Assembly (NCBI RefSeq): GCF_048544455.1
Contig: NC_133532.1
Span: forward strand, 87,065,156 to 87,129,155
Source of the DNA: Silene latifolia
Lineage: Eukaryota; Streptophyta; Magnoliopsida; Caryophyllales; Caryophyllaceae
DNA length: 64,000 nucleotides
Reading direction: 5' to 3'
Positions 45,901 to 57,901 of this stretch are shown in pieces (positions within the stretch are counted from its first letter, which is position 1; every line of letters starts with the position of its first letter). The translations under genes were made by a program, and so were the position numbers. The notes below the pieces were generated by a model. That model was not told the DNA's origin and ran no database searches. It saw only the letters and a list, made by a program, of their open reading frames with translations.

Positions 45901-46186
45901 CCTCACCCCTTACTCAAGATCTATGGTTTGTGGATCCGTCTAAATACCATTGGATTACGAGAGTCATTCAAATCGAGTGATATAGGGTACAAATCTTTAT
46001 CTTTAATCACTCGTAGTCGATTGGCTTTATGCTTTTCGATGAAAGGTGTAAAGTTGACTTGAACGGTTCCAAGTTCCCAAAAAACTTGGTGGCGACTCTA
46101 ATTTGTCTTAATTCGATTCGAAAGAACCTCGAGTCGATTATGCCTGGTGTGGATCCCGCGGACGCAGTTCCCGAGGGCCTTGTCCA
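42991..46186 (+). repeat. Tat2 3' LTR
   Basis: 3196 bp, same ends as 29883-33086, TATA box at 43766-43773. Differences seen by eye include a 5-bp deletion near 44775 and single changes near 43037, 43559, 43999, 44126, 44219, 44365 and 45176. Confidence 0.9.
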
Positions 46187-46191
46187 CACAC
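46187..46191. repeat. Target-site duplication of Tat2 (right)
   Basis: CACAC, identical to 29878-29882. It fixes the LTR end at 46186. Confidence 0.85.
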
Positions 46192-49100
46192 ACAAGAACG
46201 CTATTTTTTCCAAATCAAAGACAAATTTTAAACAAAAACTATTCGCCGATAAGCGTAGAACAAGTTATCAAATGTCTCCAATAACTAGTTCTAACATCCG
46301 ATCAACGTTAAAATCAAAGTAAGAGAAAGGTAGTCTACTCAAATTTTCTTTTGCAAAAAGCCAAAATAGAAATGAAGGTTTCACTTTTAAACCCAATTGG
46401 GGTCAAATCCCTAAAATGTAACATTAAACCTTGACAAAGAAGTCATAAATGGATCAAAATTAACAGAAATTGGACAAATCTTAACGAAAACTCGGGTCTA
46501 GAAATTAAAATTACGATAAACGAGTTTATATTCAAGACAGGAATAGGGAACTAAATCAAATTTTCATTTTCAAGTCTTCGAAAATAGGTTAGGTTTGCAG
46601 AAGTGACATAAACTTTCAAGAATGAATCGAAACTGGTAGCTTGAAATATTTAGAAATTCCTCGAAGTGAAAAGTAACTTAGACATCATAGGAGCAAGTAT
46701 GCTAAGAGGATTCAAGCTTAACTAATCAAAAGAGCTGTATGAATTTCATGGGGTAAGAATTGAAATCGAACCTAAAAGGGTGTCAAAGATGGAGTTTCAT
46801 AGGTTACCAACATCAAACTTATGAGAGGAGTATGATGAAGTAAGGAAGAGAGGTATGAACGATAACGCTCATGATCAAGGAAGAAGGGAAATTAGTCAAC
46901 AAGGAAACGCCAGACACTTTTATCACAAACAACAACACTCAAAACGGTTCCAAAAACTTCCTAACAACAAAACTCATAACCACATCACTCAAAAGGGTTT
47001 CCTCAATCGCTTATGTTACCTCATTCTAATCTGTTCCCTGAAACAAGGTACTCCACTATAAGTGTGATCTCATCGCTCCAAATCCTCAAACATCCAGAAA
47101 CAACTTTCACAAGTCTAAGGTCAAGGTTTCCAACAAAGCTATATTCGTATCCAACTAGTGTCAACTATGGTTTCCTCAAAACAAATAAACCTTTAATCAA
47201 GAATCCCAATACCAAGCTATAAACTCCAAGAGAAAGTTCCTCAAATATACCACAAGATTCTCATTTCAAAACAAGGTAGCAACATACCAACCCCAAAATC
47301 TGAAAAATCAATAGGATCTCAAGTTTCTCTATCCTTTTACTTATTAAGGATTTCAAAAAGCGGATCTACACTCAGCTACAACATCATCCCATCATCTCAA
47401 GTACTCGATGCGACCTCAAGGTCTATAAGTCTATAGGGTTAACAAATTCTTCTCGACACTAAGTCTCTCTCAACTCAAGAACTCTCAAGAGCCAACTAAT
47501 ACCAAATCACATCACCAATCCATTATGGTCATCAACATCCCAAGGAGTATTCTTTCAAATTTGACATCCTAAAACTTACTTACCATCAAATTCCCAAGAA
47601 ACAAGGTCTTAATTGTAACAACACTTTATCACCTCAGAGTTCCTAAAACCATAAATTGAAACTATGTTCTTTAACCTAGCAATTGGTGTCAACCATACCA
47701 TTATCCTTTCTAGTTATTAAAACAAGTGCTAAAACTTCCCAATAATGTAGCTTACTCTCACTCTCATACCATAGCTCAAGTAGTAATCAATATCACTCAC
47801 TAAAACCAACTAATAATCCCACATTTAACATTTCTCACACGGTAACATATACATTATCAAACCCTCATATCCAAAGTGATTATGGAAGCCAATCAAAAAC
47901 TCGTCTACTTAGTCAATCCTATATCCTCAAATCCACCATTCAGTTTCATCCATTTTAAGTCAAGTACTAGGCACTAGTACCCAAACATAAACAACAATGC
48001 CATGCTCCATAACCTTAGTAACCAATGCAACTCACATTTGACACACAAAATCCACCAATCCAACGTACTCACTTTATCAAGGATCTATAGGTATAAGAAC
48101 CATCAAGTATGTCTCATCACACTACCTAAGTCTCTCCAATATCAAATCCTCTCAAAACCAGGAAAGGGTCAAACACAACAATCCCTTCAAAGGTCATGAT
48201 GTCCAACCAAGGCCAACATTTCTCAAAAGAGATAGTATTATAAAAAGGCGTTAAGGAAGGATAAGCAAGGAACAAATGACATGTTAGGAAATAAGGAGTC
48301 GGACCGTAAAGATTAACGGTTGACAAAAATAAGAGGTATTCGAGTTAAGAAGATATCTCGGGCAAGAAGAAGATACGTAAACTTTGGCATAAGAACAGGG
48401 TTCAACGAACGTTAAAGAGAAGGAAAAGAGAACAGAAGCGGCATAAAGAAAGGGTTACCGCTTACCAAACACTCATCAAAGCTTATGATCGATATGATAA
48501 GGTTACATCACTAAGGTGCTCAACAAAGCCCCAAAAGTCTACCAAATCATAGGACTAACAAGGACTCCAAAATGGTAGGTATTCCTCAACTCAATTGGTT
48601 CTAAGAGCCAAAATCAATTCACCACACAAATTCATTTGTTACCATCCATGTCCCAAAGTATCTCCTTTACAATTCTCGTCATTGAACTTCACTTACTATG
48701 TCATCCCCAAATACCATGGCTGGTTTACTCCATCATCTCACCACTTAATACTTCTAGTCTCCGATACCATAAATTAGAATCACATCTTTGAACTAACGAA
48801 CTACATCGAACAACATTCCACCAAAATTCCCAAATTCAGATATGATTAATAAGGTCAACCACGTGTTCTCAAATTTCAAAAGGTCAACAAGGGCTACTCT
48901 ATACTAGATTTGGTCAACTCGAAAGGTTTAACAAACTAACTAATTCCAAAGTACGATACCAATCCATTAAGCAACGTCAACGTCCTATTGTATTCCTTTC
49001 AAGGCCTACAAGGATTAGGGCTAACTATCATTCCTTTAATTCTCCACAAGAAACATCGAGACTCTCAAATGAAGTAGCTTAGGTTCATTCCATCTTATGT

Positions 49101-49803
49101 GCTAAGGTAGTACCCATGCTCAATCATCTATAACGAACAAGCTCTCAATAGACATAAATCCCAAGGTGTTTCTCAACCCACTAGACTCTCATATCAAGCA
49201 CAACTAACAAGACTAACCAAAGGATCCCAAGTTATATTCTCCTATACAACTCAAACCTTAAACAATCAATTTCTCAACTCGTTCACGCCCTCTAATGATA
49301 CATTCCCTCAAAACCGGGTTCTCTGGAACAAGGGGACTATCCCGCGGAATAAAAGGAAGGTGTCCACAAGGACTCTTATTATAAGAAGAAAACGAACCAA
49401 GGATGAATCGGGAGAAAGAATTCAAGAGTAGTTACCAAGGCGAGAGAAGAGGAATTTGAAAGACGAATAAACAACGAGTTTGGAAGATTAAGGTAAGATA
49501 CACTGAATACGGAAAGAAATGTCGAGAAAGTGGAAGCATTCTTCATTTGGCATAACCAATCTTTAACAGCACCAAAATTAATAACTAACAATCAACAAAC
49601 CTAGCTTGTAAGATTGCATTATCTACATTTCTTGGAGAGCCATCTTGCAAAAGAGAACATTGGTTAGAACCTAACAAATAGCAATCACAAACAGACTACC
49701 ACATAAAATCCTAAATCTACCCATCCTACCCATCTCTCAAGTTTATTATTTAAAGGTCAAGTGATTTATATTGGAGTGCACAAACGTGCGTCGGGAGCAA
49801 CAA
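46192..49803 (-). other. Non-coding interior of the LARD element
   Basis: 3.6 kb between Tat2 and the PBS. No frame longer than about 100 codons and no gag, protease, RT or integrase motif on either strand. The plus strand is rich in CAA/TCAA/CTC words, which gives many short chance frames. It may serve only as packaged RNA. Confidence 0.65.
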
Positions 49804-49815
49804 GCTCTGATACCA
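49804..49815 (-). other. LARD primer binding site (tRNA-Met)
   Basis: On the minus strand TGGTATCAGAGC follows the LTR end (...GGTGTCACA) after two bases. This is the classic initiator tRNA-Met-complementary site. Confidence 0.85.
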
Positions 49816-49817
49816 AC

Positions 49818-52527
49818 TGTGACACCCTCATTTTTAGAGTTAAATAAACACGTAAATTCTACAGAAAAACTGACAGGATATGTTTGTAATTGGTTCAACT
49901 AGATAAAACCTGTAATTTTAAAAACTTTTCTAAACAATTCACAAACATTTCCAAATGAAGAGTGCCAAAACCTGCAAATACTAATAAACTAATTTACATA
50001 ACCATGCTAAAGTCGCGAGAGTAAAGTGATACAAACCAAAGTAAAAGAGGGAGACATATGTCCCTTCAAAATATAAACACAACCAAATGTTTAAAAGTTT
50101 ACTACAAAATAACCAAACTAAGTCCAAGGTTCTTTTGCTCACTAGCTCGTCTGTGACCCCATCTAATCATGATCAACCTGTCAATCGCATTTTATACAAA
50201 CAAGAAAGCCACAATTCAGTGGGGAGTAACTTCGAGTCCTCCCAGCCACGAAATGTCATATTTAATGTAACATGTAATGTAACATGTAAACAACATCACA
50301 AATAATCTAGATATCAAGTATTCTAACATATGAACACTAAACTGACCAAATTAAACTATCATGTGAAACATATAACAAGCAGTAATCCAAACTTTATCAA
50401 TTGTAACCGGCTTGCATCTCACCTATTACAACTCATAAAATCAACATACAAGAAAGGACAATATATCAAAGACAGGCATAAGTTCTTAGTACGGTCAATA
50501 GTCACTCTGTAACTCGAGTCTATACCACGAGGTAGGGAAGGTAATCGAACCGGTATCCTGGCTCAGAGGTTCTATCAAAACATGGCCAGGACACAACACA
50601 ACCCTAGCCTAAAATCACAGAGACCTAGACATGCGGATACACACCACCGCACCCAAGACTCACAATTTTTCTAAAACAAAGTGAGTACCCTAAGGAGTCC
50701 ACCAAAGGGTTGGCTAGTACTTAAGCTGACCACTTACTATCAAAATAAGTAACGAGGTCATGCCCCAACTTGGATATAATCCCACCAAGTCGAACAACAC
50801 AAAGGCTATTAAGAAGTGAACATATACTCGTCAAAGACTATAAAGACCTATCTATGACAAACACAACAACCTGCAAGAAGTATTCAATACCAATTCCATT
50901 TCAAGCTATATTAACAATATTAAAGGTTCCAGGGAATCTAAGGCCGTTTCTACAATATAAGAAACCATTCAATTCAACCAACAACACATGTGAACTAAAA
51001 ACATAATAAATGGCCTAAAACAAGAATAAGGCCAATTATCCATTTTTCACAATAATTTACATCCAACCAATTTTTACCCGCAACCCCAAAATCTGCCGCG
51101 ACAGTGCACGGGTTAAATCGCTGGCCGACCAATCACACAGTTGACTGACATCGATTCAGTCAAAGGGACCAAGGCTCAGTTTTCGGCTTAATCACCAAAA
51201 CATTGCAACTATCGCTATAAAATTCATTTTAAGCCTATTCTTTACAATTTCATATCATAACCTAGCCTAACATGTGCAACTACCAATATAAACATAATTT
51301 TACCATCAACATTATATTTACTACTAATATGATTCATTTCAAAAGATTACCCATTTGTTACTTATACTAAATATAACATTAATAAACCCGAAACGACAAA
51401 TAATGCATGAAAAACCGCGAAACAAGCAACGGGCCAACCCGGGCCAACCCATGGCCTGCCGTGGGCCTGCTGGCCGCCATCCCAAACCCTCCATTTTTCT
51501 ATTTTTGTTCAGTTTAACATCGTCTGAAGCATCAATTAATCATTCCCATTTCATTTCCTTACTAATAAGTGAACTTAACATACAAAAGACATGAACTTAA
51601 CCTATATTTTCATGTGAAATAAACTACTCAATTAACATTCACAAAAATCATACAAGAAAACAAGATTGTGACATTAATTCGTCGAGTAACTCGAAATATG
51701 TTACCTTTAGCAACAAAATGAGCAATTAGCACCTTGAACACCAACCCTAATATGCCAACTAGCCCCTATCTTCAACTATATACGAGTCTCCAAACTCGTC
51801 TTCTAAATCTTCACCTAAATAAACAATAAAAACACAATTATAATTACAAAAACCGAAATTATGCCCAAAATCGTCTTAAATCGACATAATGAAAACTGAA
51901 ATTAAAACATACTAGGATGTAGATCTTGAAGAGAGGATTCCGAAAATATAAATTTTGCGAAAATCGGACTAGAAACGAAGAAATTATGATGAAATTAGCT
52001 TAGGTTTTTGTATAAAGATGGTGTTTTTGGTTAGATGGCCTTAGAATGTTCAAGAGAAATGAAGATAGACAAAGAAAAATCAGAAGGAAAGGAGGAAGGG
52101 GAGGGTGCCGTGGAAAGGAAAGGAAAGGAGCGGGATGTGGCGGAATTTCATGAGTCGGTTTTGACTCGTTTCGACAAATAATTAGAACCGTTTGTCAAAT
52201 GCAAATTCCGACAAGACCAAAGTTCTTAAACACGAGATTACAAGAAGATTGAGTACTCATATGACCCATTTCCAAAATCGTTTGCCCAATTTTCAAAAGA
52301 GTTGTCATTTTTCCCGATATGCCCTTATTTCGAAATAAAAAGTTTTTACACGGTTTAAACTATTTTTAAACATTTCGAAACTATCAAAATAAATACTTTA
52401 CTTCAAAATATAATAGAATTACATTTCATTGAATTATTATTACTTCAAATACATTAATATTAAATTCAACTTGATTAATAAATTACTTTCGCAATATAAT
52501 AACGGTCCGAAATTACGGGGTGTTACA
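49818..52527 (-). repeat. LARD 5' LTR, complete
   Basis: 2710 bp, on the minus strand TGTAACACCCCG...GGTGTCACA. TGTAACACCCC is a usual chromovirus LTR start. The right 1727 bp repeat 27869-29599. Confidence 0.85.
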
Positions 52528-52643
52528 ATGTAAATGGATAGTGGAAGTGGGAGGAAATGAATACCTCCACTTGCCCACCCACTTGCATTTTGTGAGAGGG
52601 CCACTATCCGTCTTCAGCTTGTGACGGATAGTGGTCGTCTTCA
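52528..52643. repeat. Spacer with hairpin, MITE-like remnant
   Basis: 116 bp between the LARD and Copia C. CCACTATCCGTC (52601-52612) and GACGGATAGTGG (52623-52634) form a perfect 12-bp stem with a 10-base loop, and GGATAGTGG also occurs at 52536. Copia C inserted immediately beside the hairpin. On its far side 'ATAAGACGGACTG' (61431-61443) may be the continuation. Confidence 0.5.
52639..52643. repeat. Target-site duplication of Copia C (left)
   Basis: CTTCA, identical to 61427-61431. Confidence 0.9.
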
Positions 52644-53910
52644 TGAAGGAAATGTAGATTCATATACATATTTAACATACTCATATATGTCTAATTAATT
52701 GTCATAAATTAAAACGGATCTTATGCATGCAAACATTAATAAAAGAGAAGAGAAATCATGTCCTTACAAAATGGATTTCGGCTATTAGGGCACAAGAGAG
52801 ATCACCTATCTCTTCTTGTTCTTGAGCTATTCCAATGGAAGAACAAAGATCTAAGAGCAAGATCTCTCCCTAAGCTTAATACCCAAGGCTTTCACTTAAT
52901 CTAATTAATATTACAATACTAGTATAATATTAATCTATGAGAAAATTGAACCAAAAATATTGTTAACACTTTGAATATTTTCGGTTTTGAGAGGGAGGAG
53001 AAGAGAGCTTTTTATCTCACTAAAATCTCTTATTTGATGATGGAATAGAATGAAAAATAATCTACAACACTTTAGTATATTATTTGGTAAAATAAAACAA
53101 AAGCCATGATGGCTTTTGCCTTCTCAAAACCGGGTAAGAGGAGGGGGGTTTTGGGGAGCCAATGCATGAAGTTGTTGTTCTAAACAAAGTCCATAGGCAT
53201 GCATGGCTATAACAATTAGGTAATGATTATGTTTAGTTAATAAATTAATCAACACAATTATTAACCTAATACCCCAATATTTCGGTACAAACATAATATG
53301 GTGTCCATATTATTTTTGTCAATTGTCTACATGTAACATGTCATATGTCACATATATTTGTTATGTAATTTTTAACATATTAAAAATCAACGTATTGATA
53401 AAATACGTCACATACAAAAATCGACTTAGTAATTTCATAATTACTTGTGCCAAAATATTTTACCAATTTATAAATCACAACAAATTGTATTTATAATAAT
53501 TCATTCAAATTTAATTGTTACATTAAACAATTATTTCATCCGAGTAATTATACAATTTGATTACTCGATCCGTATCTCATTTAATCACATTTCAATTTGA
53601 TACGTAAAATATACTTCCAAAATCGTCCGTCAATTTTCAAGTAATTTAATTAACTCGTAACATTATACGATTAATTAAATAATCAATTAAGAGTATTGCC
53701 CTTTAGGTATGACCTAGGGGGTCAATTGATCACCACCGTCACACGACAAGAATGTCAAACTCTAGTCACCCAATCATTACCGATATATGTTGACCATTGA
53801 CAAGAATAATATTACTTCCCAATTGTATTCATTTTAATGAGACTTAAACATGTGATCATCATGATCAACAATCGTGATCGCATTATTGTCGGAGGACACA
53901 TATTCCAACA
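52644..53910 (-). repeat. Copia C 3' LTR
   Basis: Plus-strand limits TGAAGGAAATG...TATTCCAACA, 1267 bp, adjoining the PPT at 53911. Matches 60161-61426. Confidence 0.9.
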
Positions 53911-56857
53911 ATCTCCCACTTGTCCTCGACAAGTGTGCGTCACCAATTCTCTTGTCCTATTACTATCTCCCACTCAATGCAAGGTGTCTTTCGGGTCGTA
54001 CTTGCAAGTGATCATATCGAGAGTGGTTTCCTCGATCCGGAGAATAACCGATTGACCGGATTTATCCACTGGATACTTTCCGAGCGTGGCCACGCATTTC
54101 CGATTCATTACTCCTCGAGTGGCCCCGAGATATTATTATAACCCCGACTAGGGTGGACAATTCCTATCGCACTCATTCCCTTCGACTAGCCACACCATCA
54201 TAACCCAAAATATGCCCATTTGACCCCATTTACGAAGGTCGTAGTAACACAAATCAAAGTTAATCTGAAACTGTGCCATCTTAGGTGAATAGTCTTTAGT
54301 CAAAAGAATCGACTCATTTTGAATACTATAGTAGCTCTCGCCACGACCAGGCTATATAAATTTGCCAGAACTCTATAAGCGGTCATTAGGCCCGACAAAA
54401 TGTTCCTAACAGTCTGCCTATGTGATCGACTAGTCATCTCACATGACTCTATGGCACTTGAACTTGCCATCAATCGCATCACACTCTAGTCACTTCGAGA
54501 CGTCACCTCATATAAGTAACTATGGGCAAAAACAATGTTAATCCATGTTCACTTTAACGGGGTTCAATTGTCTCCACAACCCGTTTGGATATAACAATGT
54601 ACCAAGTGAGTTAATAATAACTCAAACGACAAATGTCGACATCACACTCGGGTAGTCAATATCATATTACAACCTTGTGATGTTTATCATAAGTGTAAAC
54701 ACTTATTGATTGCAATAGAAGTTTAACATCCCATGTGTCCATGTGTTCAAACTTCTTGCACTTGTAATTTCCTTCACATTCATGTTCTCATAGCATGAAT
54801 CTTACCAAGTACACATTAAGGTTCTTGACCTTGGTTTTGGTTCTTTAACTTGAAAGAACTTTCTCATTGCTCATCTCATAACGAACGAATTTGCGATGAA
54901 TAATACAACTTGTACCGAACAAGTATTCCATCCACACACAATGCACTAGGTATATGTTTTGTAGAATCTTGTAACAATTGACAAGATTATTGGCTTGGTA
55001 CTTTTCACAAGTCCTAGCTTTAACTAGGAAAGATTGTTATTGAATAACCTCTTATTCAACCAAGCATCTTTCCAAAAACTTCTCATTTCTCTTTCTTAGG
55101 CTTGAAAGAATTGGGATTCTCATAAATCCTCATATTGTTCTCGGATTTTCTATAATATGTGCAACTTCTTGAAACATAATAGAACATTCCGTTCAAACAC
55201 TGGAATCGCTCATCGGATTCTACTCGAGAATTCATGACGTTTTTATTATGGCTCACCAAGTCAATCATCATGCTCTTATGCATATGATTCATAATTGGAC
55301 ATGTACATGATTATTCTAATGGCGGAAACATTAGTTACTAATAATCATGAGATCAACCGTTCTTAGGTTCAATGAACTACCATGACTGCTAATGGTAATC
55401 CCATTTTCATTCATACGAATAACCTATGCGTATGTTGATGTGATGTGTATCTCTTAATACTAATCCAACATCCCATGATGTAATTGGATTCATCATTGTC
55501 CATTTTCATCCAGAATTGAAAACTCGAAAGCTTCTTTATGAAAGAAGGTATTGGCTCGTCATTCTTTAATGAGTAATGAGTTTTTATACATTCAAGGATG
55601 ATAGCTCCCACTAAATCCCATGTCTTCACATGAGAATTTTCTAACTCCCACTCAATTCTACATATTTCGAAATTGACTTCTCAATCGAAATTTGTCAAGA
55701 ATATAAATATAAATCGCTTTGCCAAGTTACTAGGATAAAACCATATATGTTCCCATCATATCCTTTCAAAATGCCTATTTTGAAGTGGTCTCATCTCAAC
55801 CTTACGGAAAGAGATTTTAAATCTCTAACACACTCATGTCATAATGATGTGTAGCAATGTCATTATTCAAATACAAATAATATTTAGAATAGGTCCTTCG
55901 GAATACCCTTTCGGAAGGAGGATTAACCATTTCCTAGCGAGGTTAAGCAATGACATTTGCGTGGTTAATGCGTTGGCTTATTGAGGATATCGGAATATCA
56001 ATCTTTGCAACTTAATCTTGATAATAACTAGTATGTTACTCTGATTCATTTAGGCTCTTAAGTAAAACTCATGATTGAAACTATTGGTCAAATGCTTCAT
56101 AAACTTAGTCAAAAAAACTTGTTAAGACTTTATATTAGTCATTTTTCTTCCAAAACTTTCTTTTGGTCTCCTCGTGTAGTTATCTTGAGAATATACTCTT
56201 ATTATTACTACACTTGGTCTCTTTAGTCATATTGAACTAACTCGAGACCATAGATCTCATCTATTCGGTATACTATGTAAATAGATATACCTTCATTCAA
56301 ATCATTTTCTATTGCGTAGATCTTCATTTACACAAGTACACAATTTTATCTTGTGTGTGATGTGTCCTCATTTTTGTGTGATGTGTCCTCATTTTTCTCC
56401 CACTCTATCTTTAGAATAAATACACTAAACATTCAAAGATAGCATATGAGACACAAATAAATGATGTTGAATTATAAGGAGAACTACCTCATAGGTACTT
56501 GGTGATTGACATACCTTAAGAGAGTTCATAGACTCAAAATTACTTTATAGATGATCATACACAAGCCTTAAGCATGTGGACATATAATGAAACCGGTCAT
56601 TATATTTGTCTATTAGATCACTTTAAGTGAATAATCTTATGTTTCAAAACGCAAGCAATTTAAAGATGAAATTTCAGAACATAAAGGATAAATGATAAAA
56701 CGTGTGACTTGGGTTGCAAACCAAGTCACTATCATCCAAAATACAAACCATTATCCAAAATACCTTTCCATGTCGAACACGGAAACTTAAAGTTCTAAAA
56801 TTCAAAGCATAACTTTAAAATAAGACAATGAAAAACAAAGCTCCATAAAAGCTATCC
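53911..56857 (-). other. Copia C PPT and non-coding 3' region
   Basis: The PPT AAGTGGGAGAT (minus strand, 53911-53921) adjoins the LTR. 53911-54600 is similar to the 3' region of Copia B. From about 54700 to 56857 there is no recognisable pol. Minus-strand frames at 55083-55292 and 55411-55629 are short and match nothing I know. Confidence 0.6.
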
Positions 56858-57901
56858 TTAGCTTCTCCATGGTTTCTCATGCTTGTTTTTTTTTCCCTTG
56901 TCTTTGCTTGGTGGAGGCCCTATTTACAATAAAAAGGGAGATACATTATCACAACTTTGCATCACATTACCATAGTTGTATTAGAAACATAAAAGAAGGT
57001 TAGTCATTTACCTACTGGAGTGATCTTTCCAGTTTTGATATCACCAAGGTATTTGGAACAATTCCTCTTCCAATGTCCCATGCCATTACAATAATGGCAC
57101 TTATCAAGAGGACCCTTCTTGACTTTGGATGTGCTAGTTTCACAAGACTTAGCTTTGGTGAATGTGGGAGCTAGCTTCTTGCCCTTTCTCCCATTCTTCT
57201 TGAACTTCCCTTTACTCTTTGTGCTTATGTTAAGCACATCCTTGGGAGGGTTCACATTTAACCCCATGTCCCTCTCGGCTTGCACAAGTAACTTGTGCAA
57301 CTCCTCAAGAGACACATCCTTGTCTTGCATATTGAAATTCACCCGGAATTGCACATATGCCTTAACCTTAGACAAGGAGTGTAGAATCCTATCTACGATG
57401 AGTTCTTTGAGGATTTCAACCTTTTGAATCTTCAAGGTCTCAACAAGCTCCATGAGTTTGAGCACATGAGGGCTAACCTTTTGGCCCTCTTTGAAGTCGA
57501 GATCAAAGAATGCCGCGGCCGCCTCATATTGGACGATCCGCGGAGTTTGTGAAAACATGGTCACAAGTTTGGAGTAAATCTCATTAGCATTGCCCATTTT
57601 GAAGGCTCTCCTTTGGAGTTCCGCCTCCATCGCAAATATTAAGACATTTTTTCATTGCGGCGGACTCCTTTTGGTAAGCCTCATAGGCTTCCCTAGTGGC
57701 CGCGGTGGACCTAGTGGAGGGCTCGGGTGGAGAGGCCTCGGTGAGGTAACGAAGCTTGTCGTCACCTTCGGCGGCTAATTTGAGTTGGGCATCCCACTCG
57801 GAGAAATTTGACCCATTCTTTTCAAGTTTACATCGATCCATAAAGGATCGGAGCCAAGATGAAGTAGCGAGAGGTGTAGCATTAGGAGTTGGTGTTGCCA
57901 T
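56858..57901 (-). CDS. gag: Copia C gag
   Basis: Start MATPTPNATPLATSSWLRSF (57901) followed by 'NGSNFSEWDAQLKLAAEGDD'. The UBN2-type gag core has 'IYSKLVTMFSQTPRIVQYEA' and 'VSPHVLKLMELVETLKIQKV'. The zinc knuckle CHYCNGMGHWKRNC is near 57090-57050. A one-base gain in an A6 run (57647-57652 on the plus strand) splits the frame after 'ESAAMK'. The unspliced frame stops at 57004, straight after the knuckle. A GT/AG intron (57011-56920) would instead add 'GPPPSKDKGKKNKHEKP' and stop at 56858. It forms the particle and binds RNA in this family. The missing enzymes must come from relatives. Confidence 0.8.

Larger units (their letters stand above)
29883..46186 (+). mobile_element. Tat2: complete Tat/Ogre-like Ty3/gypsy element, 16.3 kb
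   Basis: Two LTRs of 3204 and 3196 bp, CACAC duplication, PBS, 1.1 kb leader, gag, protease, RT, RNase H, archaeal-type RNase H, integrase and a 2.2 kb 3' region with repeats and a PPT. Size, long LTRs and the second RNase H point to the Tat/Ogre lineage. By eye the LTRs differ at about a dozen bases and a few small indels, so insertion was recent, yet gag-pol carries many stops and frameshifts. Confidence 0.9.
27869..52527 (-). mobile_element. Non-coding chromovirus-like LTR element (LARD type), hosting Tat2
   Basis: The right LTR (49818-52527) is complete. The left LTR (27869-29599) lacks its first about 980 bp. Next to the left LTR is the chromovirus-type 3' end (TTTCGGGGACGAAAC then a purine tract on the minus strand). 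Next to the right LTR is a tRNA-Met PBS. The internal region, 29600-29882 plus 46187-49817 after removing Tat2, is about 3.9 kb and has no gag or pol. Long LTRs and a non-coding interior fit a large retrotransposon derivative that moves with borrowed enzymes. Confidence 0.75.

Noticed and set aside
48002..50512. Short plus-strand frames in the LARD interior and LTR
   Set aside because: All are under 80 codons, with composition matching the CAA/TCC-rich background and no motif.
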